Assembly: GCA_031395645.1 (NCBI GenBank)
Contig: JANNJM010000049.1
Span: forward strand, 1-64,000
Length of the DNA stretch: 64,000 bases
Source of the DNA: SHZI01 sp031395645
GTDB lineage: Bacteria; Pseudomonadota; Gammaproteobacteria; Steroidobacterales; GCA-2729495
Direction: 5' to 3'
The translations under genes were made by a program, and so were the position numbers. Of this stretch, positions 16,837-23,520 are shown one piece after another. Every line of letters starts with the position of its first letter. Position 1 is the first letter of the stretch. Below the pieces are notes generated by a model that searched no databases, was not told the origin of the DNA, and saw nothing but the letters and a program-made list of their open reading frames with translations.

Positions 16837-17349
16837 ATGACTGTCACGATTTCCTCAGTTGCCCGCACGGCCACTGACCAGATGTTTGCGGGCCTCGACG
16901 GGGTTTTGCAGAAGGGCGCCGCCCATGCCAGCGCGCGCAAGATTGACGAGGCGGTATTCCTCAACTGGCGCCTCGCCCCGGACATGCTGCCCATGACCCG
17001 TCAGGTCCAGTTCGCCACCGAGATTCCGGCGCGCGGGCTGTCCCGCCTCGCCGGGGCTGCCCTCCCCAGTTTCCCGGATACCGAGACTACTTTCGAGGCG
17101 CTGCGTGCCCGCGTCGCAAAGGCCAGAGCCCACATCAAAGACCTGCCATCTGCCCCGATGGATGCAGATCCCGACGGGGAGATCAAGGTGCCGATGGGGA
17201 AGGAGGAGAGGGTCTTCACGCGGATCAATTTCCTGCAGCACTTCATACTGCCGAATCTCTATTTTCATACCACGACTACGTATCTGATCCTTCGTCATCT
17301 GGGTGTGGAGATCGGCAAGCTGGATTTCATGGCGGCGGCGCCCCGCTAG
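16837..17349 (+). CDS. DUF1993 family protein
   Basis: A 170-residue cytoplasmic helical protein. A TTG nine bases upstream would also be in frame, but GAAGGG at 16822-16827 is ideally spaced for the ATG at 16837. The sequence (LNWRLAPDMLPMTRQVQFAT, FPDTETTFEALRARVAKARA, HFILPNLYFHTTTTYLILRH, ending GVEIGKLDFM) matches the DUF1993 family, which is related to DinB-like four-helix bundles. Conserved His residues in the last helix could bind a metal. The function is unknown. It is followed after 10 bases by an MBL-fold hydrolase gene and is probably co-transcribed with it. Confidence 0.85.
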   Translation: MTVTISSVARTATDQMFAGLDGVLQKGAAHASARKIDEAVFLNWRLAPDMLPMTRQVQFATEIPARGLSRLAGAALPSFPDTETTFEALRARVAKARAHIKDLPSAPMDADPDGEIKVPMGKEERVFTRINFLQHFILPNLYFHTTTTYLILRHLGVEIGKLDFMAAAPR

Positions 17350-17359
17350 GCCACCAGCC

Positions 17360-18388
17360 GTGAAATTCGACTACCCCTGCGGCGACCCGCCCGCGGCCGG
17401 CGAGACGAAGGAAATTGCACCGGGCGTGCTCTGGGTGCGCATGCCGCTGCCCTTCGCGTTGCGCTGGATCAACCTCTGGTTATTGGACGACGGCGACGGC
17501 TGGACGGTGGTCGATACAGGGGTTGCGACGGACGAGTCACGCCAGCACTGGCGCACGATCTTTGCGAGCCCTGCGCTGCGGGGCCGGCCTGTAACCCGTG
17601 TGCTGTGCACGCACATGCACCCGGATCACGTCGGACTTGCCGGCTGGATCACGGGCGAATTCAATTGCCCGCTGTGGATGTCGCGTCTGGAGTACGTGAT
17701 CTGCCGGATGCTCGTGGCAGACACGGGCAGGGCAGCGCCGGAGGATGGCGTCAATTTCTACCGGGCTGCTGGCTGGGACGAGGCCGCACTCGGCAACTAT
17801 CGCCAGCGCTTCGGAGCTTTTGGCCGGATGGTGGCGCCGATGCCCGATTCCTTCCGGCGGGTCACGGCTGGCGAGAAACTGGCTATCGGTGGGCGTCAGT
17901 GGCGCGTGCTCGGCGGCAACGGTCATTCACCCGAGCACCTCTGCCTCTTTAGTCCGGACCTGAATCTGTTCATCTCCGGTGACCAGATCCTGCCTCGTAT
18001 CTCGTCGAATGTCTCGGTGCACCCGACCGAACCCGACGCCGACCCGCTCAGCGACTGGCTCGAGTCCTGCGCCCGTCTGCAGCGGGAGATTCCGGCGGAC
18101 GTGCTCGTGCTGCCCTCCCACAATGAGCCCTTCATCGGCGCCCACGCGCGGCTTCAGGAACTGATTGACGGGCACGAGGCGGCGCTGCTTCGGGTTGCCG
18201 AGCGCCTGCGGCAGGGGCCGTGTGGCGTGCTCGAGTTATTTCCCGTCCTGTTTCCGCGGCTGGTAACGGACGACCTGCTGGGTTTCGCCACGGGTGAGTC
18301 GCTGGCGCACCTCAATTGTCTTATTGGGCGCGGGCTGGCGCGACGGCGTACGGATGCCAATTCGCTTTGGGTGTACGAAGCGGCCTAG
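17360..18388 (+). CDS. MBL-fold metallo-hydrolase
   Basis: A 342-residue metallo-beta-lactamase-fold enzyme. The di-metal motif is THMHPDHVGL, with further ligands in GNGHSPEHLCLF, the Asp of ISGDQILP and the His of LPSHNEPFIG, so the metal site is complete. I chose the GTG at 17360, which gives a normal N-terminus (VKFDYPCGDPP...) ten bases after the DUF1993 stop; earlier in-frame starts would overlap that gene in another frame. The C-terminal part (LQELIDGHEAALLRVAERLR ... RLVTDDLLGFATGESLAHLN) is a small helical domain seen in a subgroup often annotated as hydroxyacylglutathione-hydrolase-like. The substrate is unknown; thioester or CoA-ester hydrolysis is one possibility. Confidence 0.88.
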   Translation: MKFDYPCGDPPAAGETKEIAPGVLWVRMPLPFALRWINLWLLDDGDGWTVVDTGVATDESRQHWRTIFASPALRGRPVTRVLCTHMHPDHVGLAGWITGEFNCPLWMSRLEYVICRMLVADTGRAAPEDGVNFYRAAGWDEAALGNYRQRFGAFGRMVAPMPDSFRRVTAGEKLAIGGRQWRVLGGNGHSPEHLCLFSPDLNLFISGDQILPRISSNVSVHPTEPDADPLSDWLESCARLQREIPADVLVLPSHNEPFIGAHARLQELIDGHEAALLRVAERLRQGPCGVLELFPVLFPRLVTDDLLGFATGESLAHLNCLIGRGLARRRTDANSLWVYEAA

Positions 18389-18438
18389 ATTCGGGAATCC
18401 CGGCGTTTTCACCAGTTTTGAAACTCCATTTCGGCGTA

Positions 18439-18461
18439 CCATGTCCATATCATGGACATGG
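18439..18461. promoter_or_regulatory. Perfect inverted repeat upstream of the RHH gene
   Basis: The 10-base arms CCATGTCCAT and ATGGACATGG are separated by ATC, ending 10 bases before the ATG at 18472. A TTGAAA -35-like hexamer sits at 18418-18423. The position and symmetry fit an autoregulatory operator for the ribbon-helix-helix protein encoded immediately downstream. Confidence 0.75.
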
Positions 18462-18471
18462 AGAGTGCCCC

Positions 18472-18762
18472 ATGGCACTGACCGCACGTATTCCCTTGCA
18501 GCTGGAGCCGGAGGAGAAGCGAGCCTTGGGTCGTCGGGCCAAAGCAGCCGGTATCCCCGTCAATGAGTACGCCCGCCGGGCACTCCGGGCCTTCGACCCG
18601 GAGGCCCTGATCGAGGAGCAGATTGCTGCCGTGCTCAAGGAACTGGATGCGAGCACGGACCGGGCTGAGAGGTCGCTGGATACTGCCCTGGCTGCCATCG
18701 CAGCGTCAAACAAGCGGCTTTCGAGACTCAACAAATCCGCCGTGACGAAGTCCGACCGATGA
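18472..18762 (+). CDS. Small ribbon-helix-helix-like protein (antitoxin or regulator type)
   Basis: A 96-residue protein that I do not recognise as a named family. The ATG at 18472 is preceded by GGAGAG and by a perfect 10+10-base inverted repeat. Residues 1-40 (ALTARIPLQLEPEEKRALGR, AGIPVNEYARRALRAF) have the strand-helix-helix pattern of CopG/Arc/MobC DNA-binding proteins. The rest (ALIEEQIAAVLKELDAST onwards) is predicted coiled-coil or long helix with a basic end. It overlaps the following 71-codon gene by ATGA, the usual spacing of toxin-antitoxin pairs. It may be an antitoxin, or a transcriptional regulator of a two-gene unit; toxicity of the partner is not evident from sequence. Confidence 0.7.
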   Translation: MALTARIPLQLEPEEKRALGRRAKAAGIPVNEYARRALRAFDPEALIEEQIAAVLKELDASTDRAERSLDTALAAIAASNKRLSRLNKSAVTKSDR

Positions 18763-18974
18763 GCGTGCTGGAAAATGTAGTCGGCAGCCTCCTGCGCGTC
18801 ATCCGGCTGAACGACCGGCTCGATGGGCTGGCACGCGAGGTCACGCAGCAACAGCGGACCGTCGAGGACCTGACCCATCGGGTCATCCGGCTGGAGACAG
18901 CACTGGAGCTGATGCTTGGGCAGTCAGTTTCGAGCAAGCCGCCGCGGGCCCGGTTGCCAAAGCCTGCCCGGTAG
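18759..18974 (+). CDS. Small coiled-coil protein paired with the RHH gene
   Basis: A 71-residue protein starting at an ATG that overlaps the stop codon of the RHH gene by four bases. A short amphipathic start (MSVLENVVGSLLRVIRLNDR) leads into heptad-rich sequence (LAREVTQQQRTVEDLTHRVI, RLETALELML) and a basic Pro-rich tail (KPPRARLPKPAR). It contains no catalytic motif of RelE, VapC, MazF or other known toxins, and no transmembrane segment. The arrangement suggests it binds its RHH neighbour, perhaps through the coiled coil. The function is unknown. The next gene on the other strand is HigA, 30 bases away. Confidence 0.65.
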   Translation: MSVLENVVGSLLRVIRLNDRLDGLAREVTQQQRTVEDLTHRVIRLETALELMLGQSVSSKPPRARLPKPAR

Positions 18975-19004
18975 CAGATCCGCGTACGGAGCCGCAAGGT
19001 CCGG

Positions 19005-19445
19005 TCAGCGGCTGGCGCTCAGGAACAGGTCCGCGGCAATTCCGAAGCGCTGCGTCAACGCCTGGATCTGTCGTGCGTTCAGCCGCCGCTTGCCGCGCAG
19101 GATTTCCGAGACGACGCCCTGGCTGCCAACTTCGGGCAGGTCGCTCTGGACCAGCCCGTGCTGATCCATCAGCAGCCGCAGCACGTCCGACGGACTCGCC
19201 TTTGGCATCCGGACATGGCGCGCCTCGTACCGGTCGATAAAGATGCCCAGGGTCTCGGCGAGATCTGCCGCCGGCCCCGACCCGTCGTTGCCGATGGAGT
19301 CGATGATCCGGTCGAGCATCCGGCGGGCCCGCAGGTAGTCGCGGCGCGTCCGCAGGTTACCCAGCGGCACCAGCCGCTGCAGGCGCTCGAACTGCCGGAC
19401 TGCACGGCCCATTACTGCTGCATCAGTCACTGCCGCTTCAGTCAT
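19005..19445 (-). CDS. higA: HigA-type antitoxin with C-terminal Xre HTH
   Basis: A 146-residue antitoxin of the HigBA type II system. The N-terminal helical part (VRQFERLQRLVPLGNLRTRR, DYLRARRMLDRIIDSI) neutralises the toxin, and the C-terminal helix-turn-helix (VLRLLMDQHGLVQSDLPEVG, GVVSEILRGKRRLNARQIQA) binds the operator. I take the ATG at 19445, which overlaps the toxin stop codon by eight bases; a start seven codons earlier is possible. Toxin-first order with the antitoxin second is normal for hig loci and fits a long palindrome just upstream of the toxin gene. Confidence 0.9.
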   Translation of the reverse strand: MTEAAVTDAAVMGRAVRQFERLQRLVPLGNLRTRRDYLRARRMLDRIIDSIGNDGSGPAADLAETLGIFIDRYEARHVRMPKASPSDVLRLLMDQHGLVQSDLPEVGSQGVVSEILRGKRRLNARQIQALTQRFGIAADLFLSASR

Positions 19446-19728
19446 CGAGCCAGTTCCCCCGGTCATAGTCCGTATGAGTCAGTACATGGCGCACATAGAC
19501 CCGCTGCCGGTTGTAATGAATAGCCGCGACCAGCCGGAAGCGGTTGCCGGCAATGTCGAACACGGTGAATTTTCCAACCTTGTCCACCGAGCCAAATGCG
19601 CGCCGCAATTCCGCGAAGGAGGCGAAGTCCATTCGCGACATCACCCGATACCAGGCCATCAAGGGACGGCCGGCATCGGGATGCAGGGCCGTGAAGTCTC
19701 GCAGCCGTTTTCGGGAGAGCACATGCAC
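19438..19728 (-). CDS. higB: HigB-type mRNA interferase toxin
   Basis: A 96-residue RelE-superfamily ribonuclease of the HigB_toxin group, which cleaves mRNA on the ribosome. The protein aligns end to end with the family: MHVLSRKRLRDFTALHPDAG, PLMAWYRVMSRMDFASFAEL, FDIAGNRFRLVAAIHYNRQR and the terminal VRHVLTHTDYDRGNW. The start is a GTG at 19728. The stop codon overlaps the higA start. A 31-base palindrome begins six bases upstream of the start codon and is a likely HigA operator. The gene appears intact and therefore potentially toxic. Confidence 0.92.
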   Translation of the reverse strand: MHVLSRKRLRDFTALHPDAGRPLMAWYRVMSRMDFASFAELRRAFGSVDKVGKFTVFDIAGNRFRLVAAIHYNRQRVYVRHVLTHTDYDRGNWLDD

Positions 19729-19733
19729 GAGCG

Positions 19734-19764
19734 TAGCATGAATCTCAGATTGAGATGAATGCTA
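19734..19764. promoter_or_regulatory. HigBA operator candidate (31-base interrupted palindrome)
   Basis: Outer arms TAGCAT (19734-19739) and ATGCTA (19759-19764) and inner arms ATCTCA (19742-19747) and TGAGAT (19751-19756) are symmetric about GAT. A GA dinucleotide on each side is the only break in the symmetry. It lies directly upstream of higB, where HigA dimers bind in characterised hig loci. Confidence 0.8.
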
Positions 19765-19822
19765 CCGGAAAAACTGTCGACTCCGTTGAGAAATAGGTGG
19801 GCGGCCTAGCCGGAAACGACGC

Positions 19823-21340
19823 CTACTTCATCGTCGGCATCTTGTAGTCGGCTCCACCCACGGAATCCGCGGCAAACCACCGGGCGGTGACCGTCTTCAG
19901 GCGCGTGTAGAAGCGCACGCCGTCCGGGCCGTGCACGTTCAGGTCACCGAACAGCGAGCGTTTCCAGCCGCCAAAGCTGTGGAAAGCCATTGGCACGGGA
20001 ATTGGCACGTTGATGCCAACCATGCCGGCGGCCACGCCGTGCGCGAAGTCGCGGGCGGCGCGGCCGTCGCGGGTGAAGATCGATGTGCCATTGCCGAACT
20101 CGTGCGCGCTGACGAGCTGCAATGCTTCGGCGAAGGATCCGGCCCGGACGACGACCAGCACCGGTCCGAAAATTTCTTCCCGGTAGATGCGCATGGAAGG
20201 CGTCACGTGGTCGAACAGCGATGGCCCGAGGAAGAAGCCTTCGCCCGCAATTGTTCTCGACCGCCCGTCCACGACCAGCGTTGCACCTTCGCTGACACCC
20301 GTAGCGATGTAGCCACGCACACGCTCCCGGTGCTCGCTGGTGACCAGTGGTCCCATGTCCACGTCCGTCGTGCCCGGGCCGATCGTGAGTGCTGCCAGTT
20401 TCGGCTTCAGCGCCGTCACGAGCCTGTCGCCCGCGTCGCCAACCGCGACGGCCACCGAGATCGCCATGCAGCGCTCACCGGCCGAGCCGTAGGCTGCGCC
20501 CATCAGGGCGTTGGCCGCCAGTTCCACGTCGGCATCGGGCAGCACGACCATATGATTCTTCGCGCCGCCGAGCGCCTGCACGCGCTTGCCGTATTCGGCC
20601 GCAGTCCGGTACACGTGCATCGCCACCGGCGTTGAGCCCACGAAGCTCACGGCACTGACCTGCGGATGGCTGAGCAGGGCGTCCACCGCTTCCCGGTCAC
20701 CGTTCAGCACGTTGAACACGCCGGCCGGCAAGCCGGCCTCGGTCAGCAATTCCGCGAGCCGCAGCGGACAGGACGGGTCCTTCTCTGACGGCTTCAGGAT
20801 GAAGGTGTTACCGCAGGCAATGGCGATCGGAAACATCCACAGCGGCACCATTGCCGGAAAATTGAATGGCGTGATACCGACGCAGACTCCGACTGCCTGA
20901 CGCAGCGACCAGCTGTCCACACCCGAACCGACGTTCTCGCTGAACTCGCCCTTGAGGAGATGCGGAATGCCGCAGGCGAACTCGACGACTTCCAGTCCCC
21001 GCGTGACTTCGCCCCGCGCGTCGGCCAGCACCTTGCCGTGCTCGGCTGTAATCAGTGCCGCGAGTTCGTCGCGGTGTTGTTCGATGAGTGCCTTGAAGCG
21101 AAACAGGATCCGGGCGCGCTGGAGCGACGGCGTGGCCGCCCAGGCGGGCAGCACCGCGGCGGCCACCATGACGGCGCGCTCGGTTTCTGCGCGACTGGCC
21201 AGGGCAACGTGCAGGCGAGTCCTTCCCGTGGCGGGGTTGAAGACGGCACCGGAACGGCCGGACTGGCCGGCAACGGCAACGCCTTGAATATAGTGACCGA
21301 GTATCGGGAGGCTGGGGTCCGGGGCAGACTGGGCGTGCAT
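19823..21340 (-). CDS. mmsA: Methylmalonate-semialdehyde dehydrogenase (CoA-acylating)
   Basis: Converts (methyl)malonate semialdehyde, CoA and NAD+ to propionyl- or acetyl-CoA and CO2 in valine, beta-alanine and inositol breakdown. The 505-residue length from the ATG at 21340 matches MmsA; the open frame continues upstream but without family similarity. Visible motifs are GITPFNFPAMVPLWMFPIAI, FILKPSEKDPSCPLRLAELL, VSFVGSTPVAMHVYRTAAEY, the KNHMVVLPDAD stretch and the catalytic Cys in SAGERCMAISVAV. The C-terminus GGWKRSLFGDLNVHGPDGVRF is characteristic. No other valine genes adjoin it; it stands alone, divergent from a toxin-antitoxin module. Confidence 0.94.
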   Translation of the reverse strand: MHAQSAPDPSLPILGHYIQGVAVAGQSGRSGAVFNPATGRTRLHVALASRAETERAVMVAAAVLPAWAATPSLQRARILFRFKALIEQHRDELAALITAEHGKVLADARGEVTRGLEVVEFACGIPHLLKGEFSENVGSGVDSWSLRQAVGVCVGITPFNFPAMVPLWMFPIAIACGNTFILKPSEKDPSCPLRLAELLTEAGLPAGVFNVLNGDREAVDALLSHPQVSAVSFVGSTPVAMHVYRTAAEYGKRVQALGGAKNHMVVLPDADVELAANALMGAAYGSAGERCMAISVAVAVGDAGDRLVTALKPKLAALTIGPGTTDVDMGPLVTSEHRERVRGYIATGVSEGATLVVDGRSRTIAGEGFFLGPSLFDHVTPSMRIYREEIFGPVLVVVRAGSFAEALQLVSAHEFGNGTSIFTRDGRAARDFAHGVAAGMVGINVPIPVPMAFHSFGGWKRSLFGDLNVHGPDGVRFYTRLKTVTARWFAADSVGGADYKMPTMK

Positions 21341-21446
21341 TGGTTGGTTCCTGCGGGGCGCCCGGGCAATATAAGCGCACGGTCTACGAGTTGCGCGCGC
21401 AGCACCTTGATTTACCATAAGGCGGTCGAAGTCATTCTTACTAAGC

Positions 21447-21476
21447 TTGAAATCCACTTTTAATTCTATAGAATTA
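21447..21476 (+). promoter_or_regulatory. Promoter and perfect 16-base palindromic operator of the MbcA/RES module
   Basis: TTGAAA (21447-21452) and TAGAAT (21469-21474) are spaced 16 bases apart and form a good sigma-70 promoter. The perfect palindrome TAATTCTATAGAATTA (21461-21476) covers the -10 element, so bound antitoxin would block RNA polymerase. The predicted transcription start, about 21481, is next to the ATG at 21482, and no Shine-Dalgarno is present, which suggests a leaderless mRNA. Confidence 0.75.
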
Positions 21477-21481
21477 TTCTC

Positions 21482-21874
21482 ATGCTCAAGGCCCAATCCC
21501 GGCTGCCACCACGATCCGATACCGACCGTGCCCGGGTCTTGAGTCTGGCCGTGGGTGAAACGACCCGCCGGCTGAAGCTCAAGTCCACCGAGCTCACGGC
21601 CATCATTGGCGTCAGCCAGCCCACCGCGTCGCGTCTGCTGAACGGCAAGTTCCTGCTGGCCGAGGGTGGCAAGCCCTGGGAACTCGCCGCCCACCTCGTG
21701 CGCCTCTACCGCTCGCTGTCTTCCATGGTCGGCGGCGATGACGAACTGGCTCGCCGCTGGCTCCAGTCGGCGAATCAGGCCTTCGGCGGGCGCACACCGC
21801 TCGAGTCGATCCGGAGCGTGGAGGGACTGGTGCATGCCTGCGACTACGTGGACGCCCACCGCGCTCGCGTCTGA
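21482..21874 (+). CDS. Xre/MbcA/ParS family antitoxin
   Basis: A 130-residue antitoxin with the two-part layout of the Xre-MbcA-ParS group. An N-terminal helix-turn-helix (RVLSLAVGETTRRLKLKSTE, LTAIIGVSQPTASRLLNGK) precedes a C-terminal toxin-binding domain (LVRLYRSLSSMVGGDDELAR, RWLQSANQAFGGRTPLESI, VEGLVHACDYVDAHRA). It should neutralise the RES toxin encoded by the overlapping next gene and repress the shared promoter. The ATG is immediately preceded by a perfect palindrome and lacks a ribosome binding site. The family assignment is firm; the exact subgroup is not. Confidence 0.92.
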   Translation: MLKAQSRLPPRSDTDRARVLSLAVGETTRRLKLKSTELTAIIGVSQPTASRLLNGKFLLAEGGKPWELAAHLVRLYRSLSSMVGGDDELARRWLQSANQAFGGRTPLESIRSVEGLVHACDYVDAHRARV

Positions 21875-22559
21875 GGCCCGCGCCTGGCAGGGCAGTGGCT
21901 GGCGCGCCGTGGAGGCGCAGCATCAGGTGGCAAGCCTGCGGCTCGTCCGCGGCAATCTTGCTGACCAGACCATGCTTGAGGGCATTCTCGAAGAAGCGAA
22001 GCCGGCAGTGTCCGACGAGTTGCAGCGCCTGCACTGGCTGCTCAGCACGCCATTTCGCTACCGGCCGCTCGCCACGGGTTCGCGATTCAGGCGGCCGGAT
22101 GATCCCGGCGTTTTCTATGGAGCAGAAGACCGGCAGACGGCGTGCGCGGAAGCGGGCTACTGGCGGCTCCGGTTCTGGCTGGACAGCGCGGGGCTCGCCG
22201 ATCAGTCCGCGGCCCTCGAACTCACCCTCTTCGAGTTTCACGGTGCCACGCCCCTGGCGCTGGACCTGACCCGCAAGCCGCTCGTGCAGGACCGGCAGCG
22301 CTGGACGGATCGCAACGACTATCAGGCCACCCAGGCCCTGGCCGCAAAGGCGCGTGCGGCGGTGATCGGACTGCTACGCTACGAGTCGGCCCGGCACCCG
22401 GCGGGCTACTGTCTCGCCGTCCTGACACCTGCGGTGTTTCGGGCGGTACCGGAGCCCTACCGCCGAAACCAGCAGACCTGGCACTTGTGGCTCAAGCCGC
22501 CTCACGAGGTCACCTGGCAACGACAACTGGAGCGGGAAAGCTTCAGCTTCAAGTTCTGA
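21834..22559 (+). CDS. RES-domain toxin (NAD+ phosphorylase or ADP-ribosyltransferase type)
   Basis: A 241-residue RES toxin. The family depletes NAD+ (MbcT) or ADP-ribosylates a host target (ParT). I place the start at the ATG 21834, 41 bases inside the antitoxin gene, as overlap is common in these pairs; a start further upstream would read entirely inside the antitoxin. RES-fold signatures are LLSTPFRYRPLATGSRFRR (with the conserved Arg), DDPGVFYGAEDRQTACAEAG (with the conserved Glu region) and the later Ser-containing core (GLLRYESARHPAGYCLAVLT). The C-terminal HLWLKPPHEVTWQRQ is also typical. The gene is intact. Confidence 0.9.
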   Translation: MPATTWTPTALASEARAWQGSGWRAVEAQHQVASLRLVRGNLADQTMLEGILEEAKPAVSDELQRLHWLLSTPFRYRPLATGSRFRRPDDPGVFYGAEDRQTACAEAGYWRLRFWLDSAGLADQSAALELTLFEFHGATPLALDLTRKPLVQDRQRWTDRNDYQATQALAAKARAAVIGLLRYESARHPAGYCLAVLTPAVFRAVPEPYRRNQQTWHLWLKPPHEVTWQRQLERESFSFKF

Positions 22560-22567
22560 GAGGGAGA

Positions 22568-23461
22568 ATGACCATGGCGCTCCGCATTCCACTCTGTATT
22601 CCGCTGGCCCTGCTGCTGCTCGGTTGTGCCGGTGGACTGCAACTCGATCCGGACCGGTCTGCCGACCTGGCGGGCAGCGTTACCCAGGCGTCCACCACGA
22701 CTGGCCCGGAACTGCGTTCCGAAGATGCTGTTAAGCGGCCGGGCGAGCGACCAAAGGCGATGGACCCGGTCGAAAAAGCCGTGCTTGCGGCTGTCGCGAA
22801 CCCTGACCGGCCCGCGTCTGACCGGGTCCGCGACAAGCCACGCCAGAGCGCGGCTGTGCTCCGCTTCTTCCGCATTGCGCCCGGCATGCGCGTGCTCGAT
22901 CTCTACTCCGGTGGTGGTTACTACACCGAACTCCTGTCCTACGTCGTTGGCACGAACGGGCACGTGGTAGCGCACAACAACACGCCGTACCTGGAATTTG
23001 CGAAGGCGGATCTGCCGGGGCGCTTTTCGCCAGGCAGGTTGCCAAACGTTGAACGCCTGCTGGCAGAGAACAACGCCCTCAAGTTGCCCGCCGCGAGCTT
23101 CGATGCGGTGTTGATGACCAACGTGTACCACGACATCTACTTCGTCGATGAGAAGGCCGGCTGGCCGCGCATCGATGGACCACAGTTGCTGGCTGAAGTC
23201 ATCCAGAGCCTGAAGCCGGGCGGCGTGCTCGGTGTGGTGGATCACGCGGCACTGCCCGGTGCACCGCCGGCAACCGGCGGCACCCTGCACCGGATCGATC
23301 CTGCGTTGCTTAAACGCGAGATCTCAGCCGCCGGCTTTGTGCTGGACGGCGAGAGCGACATCCTCATAAACCCAAGTGATGACCGGACGAAGTCCGCCTT
23401 CGATCCATCAGTCCAGGGGCGTACCGACCAGGTGGTCCTGCGCTTCCGGAAACCCCTGTAG
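22568..23461 (+). CDS. Predicted SAM-dependent methyltransferase with lipoprotein signal (COG4798-like)
   Basis: A 297-residue protein with MTMALRIPLCIPLALLLLGC at its N-terminus, a lipoprotein signal with the lipid Cys in LLGCAGG. A class I methyltransferase fold follows: motif I reads VLDLYSGGGYYTELLS, the post-I acidic/Asn region is GHVVAHNNTPYLEF, motif IV is FDAVLMTNVYHDIYF, and ESLKPGG-type motif VI is VIQSLKPGGVLGVVDHA. This resembles the predicted methyltransferase group COG4798, whose members often have signal peptides. The odd point is location, since S-adenosylmethionine is not known in the periplasm. AGGGAGA precedes the ATG at 22568. The TAG stop is part of a REP head (GTAG at 23458-23461). 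Confidence 0.85.
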   Translation: MTMALRIPLCIPLALLLLGCAGGLQLDPDRSADLAGSVTQASTTTGPELRSEDAVKRPGERPKAMDPVEKAVLAAVANPDRPASDRVRDKPRQSAAVLRFFRIAPGMRVLDLYSGGGYYTELLSYVVGTNGHVVAHNNTPYLEFAKADLPGRFSPGRLPNVERLLAENNALKLPAASFDAVLMTNVYHDIYFVDEKAGWPRIDGPQLLAEVIQSLKPGGVLGVVDHAALPGAPPATGGTLHRIDPALLKREISAAGFVLDGESDILINPSDDRTKSAFDPSVQGRTDQVVLRFRKPL

Positions 23462-23496
23462 GAGCGCCTCGTAGGAGCGCCTGAAGGCGCTCCTGC
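23458..23496. repeat. REP element with duplicated head
   Basis: GTAGGAGCGCCT occurs twice in a row (23458-23469 and 23471-23482). The second copy pairs with AGGCGCTCCTGC (23485-23496), giving a 12-pair hairpin with one G-T mismatch at the foot. The first head supplies the TAG stop codon of the methyltransferase gene. The hairpin ends 24 bases before the prfC start and could protect the upstream mRNA or act as a weak terminator. Confidence 0.9.
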
Positions 23497-23520
23497 GGGT
23501 GCTATCCTTCGCGGCCGCAT

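Noticed and set aside
21341..21859. Upstream in-frame extension of mmsA (173 codons)
   Set aside because: The extension has no dehydrogenase similarity, crosses the MbcA antitoxin gene in antisense and its promoter; MmsA starts naturally at 21340.
22142..22567. Upstream in-frame extension of the lipoprotein methyltransferase
   Set aside because: It overlaps the RES toxin gene in another frame; the ATG at 22568 follows a good Shine-Dalgarno and begins a lipoprotein signal.
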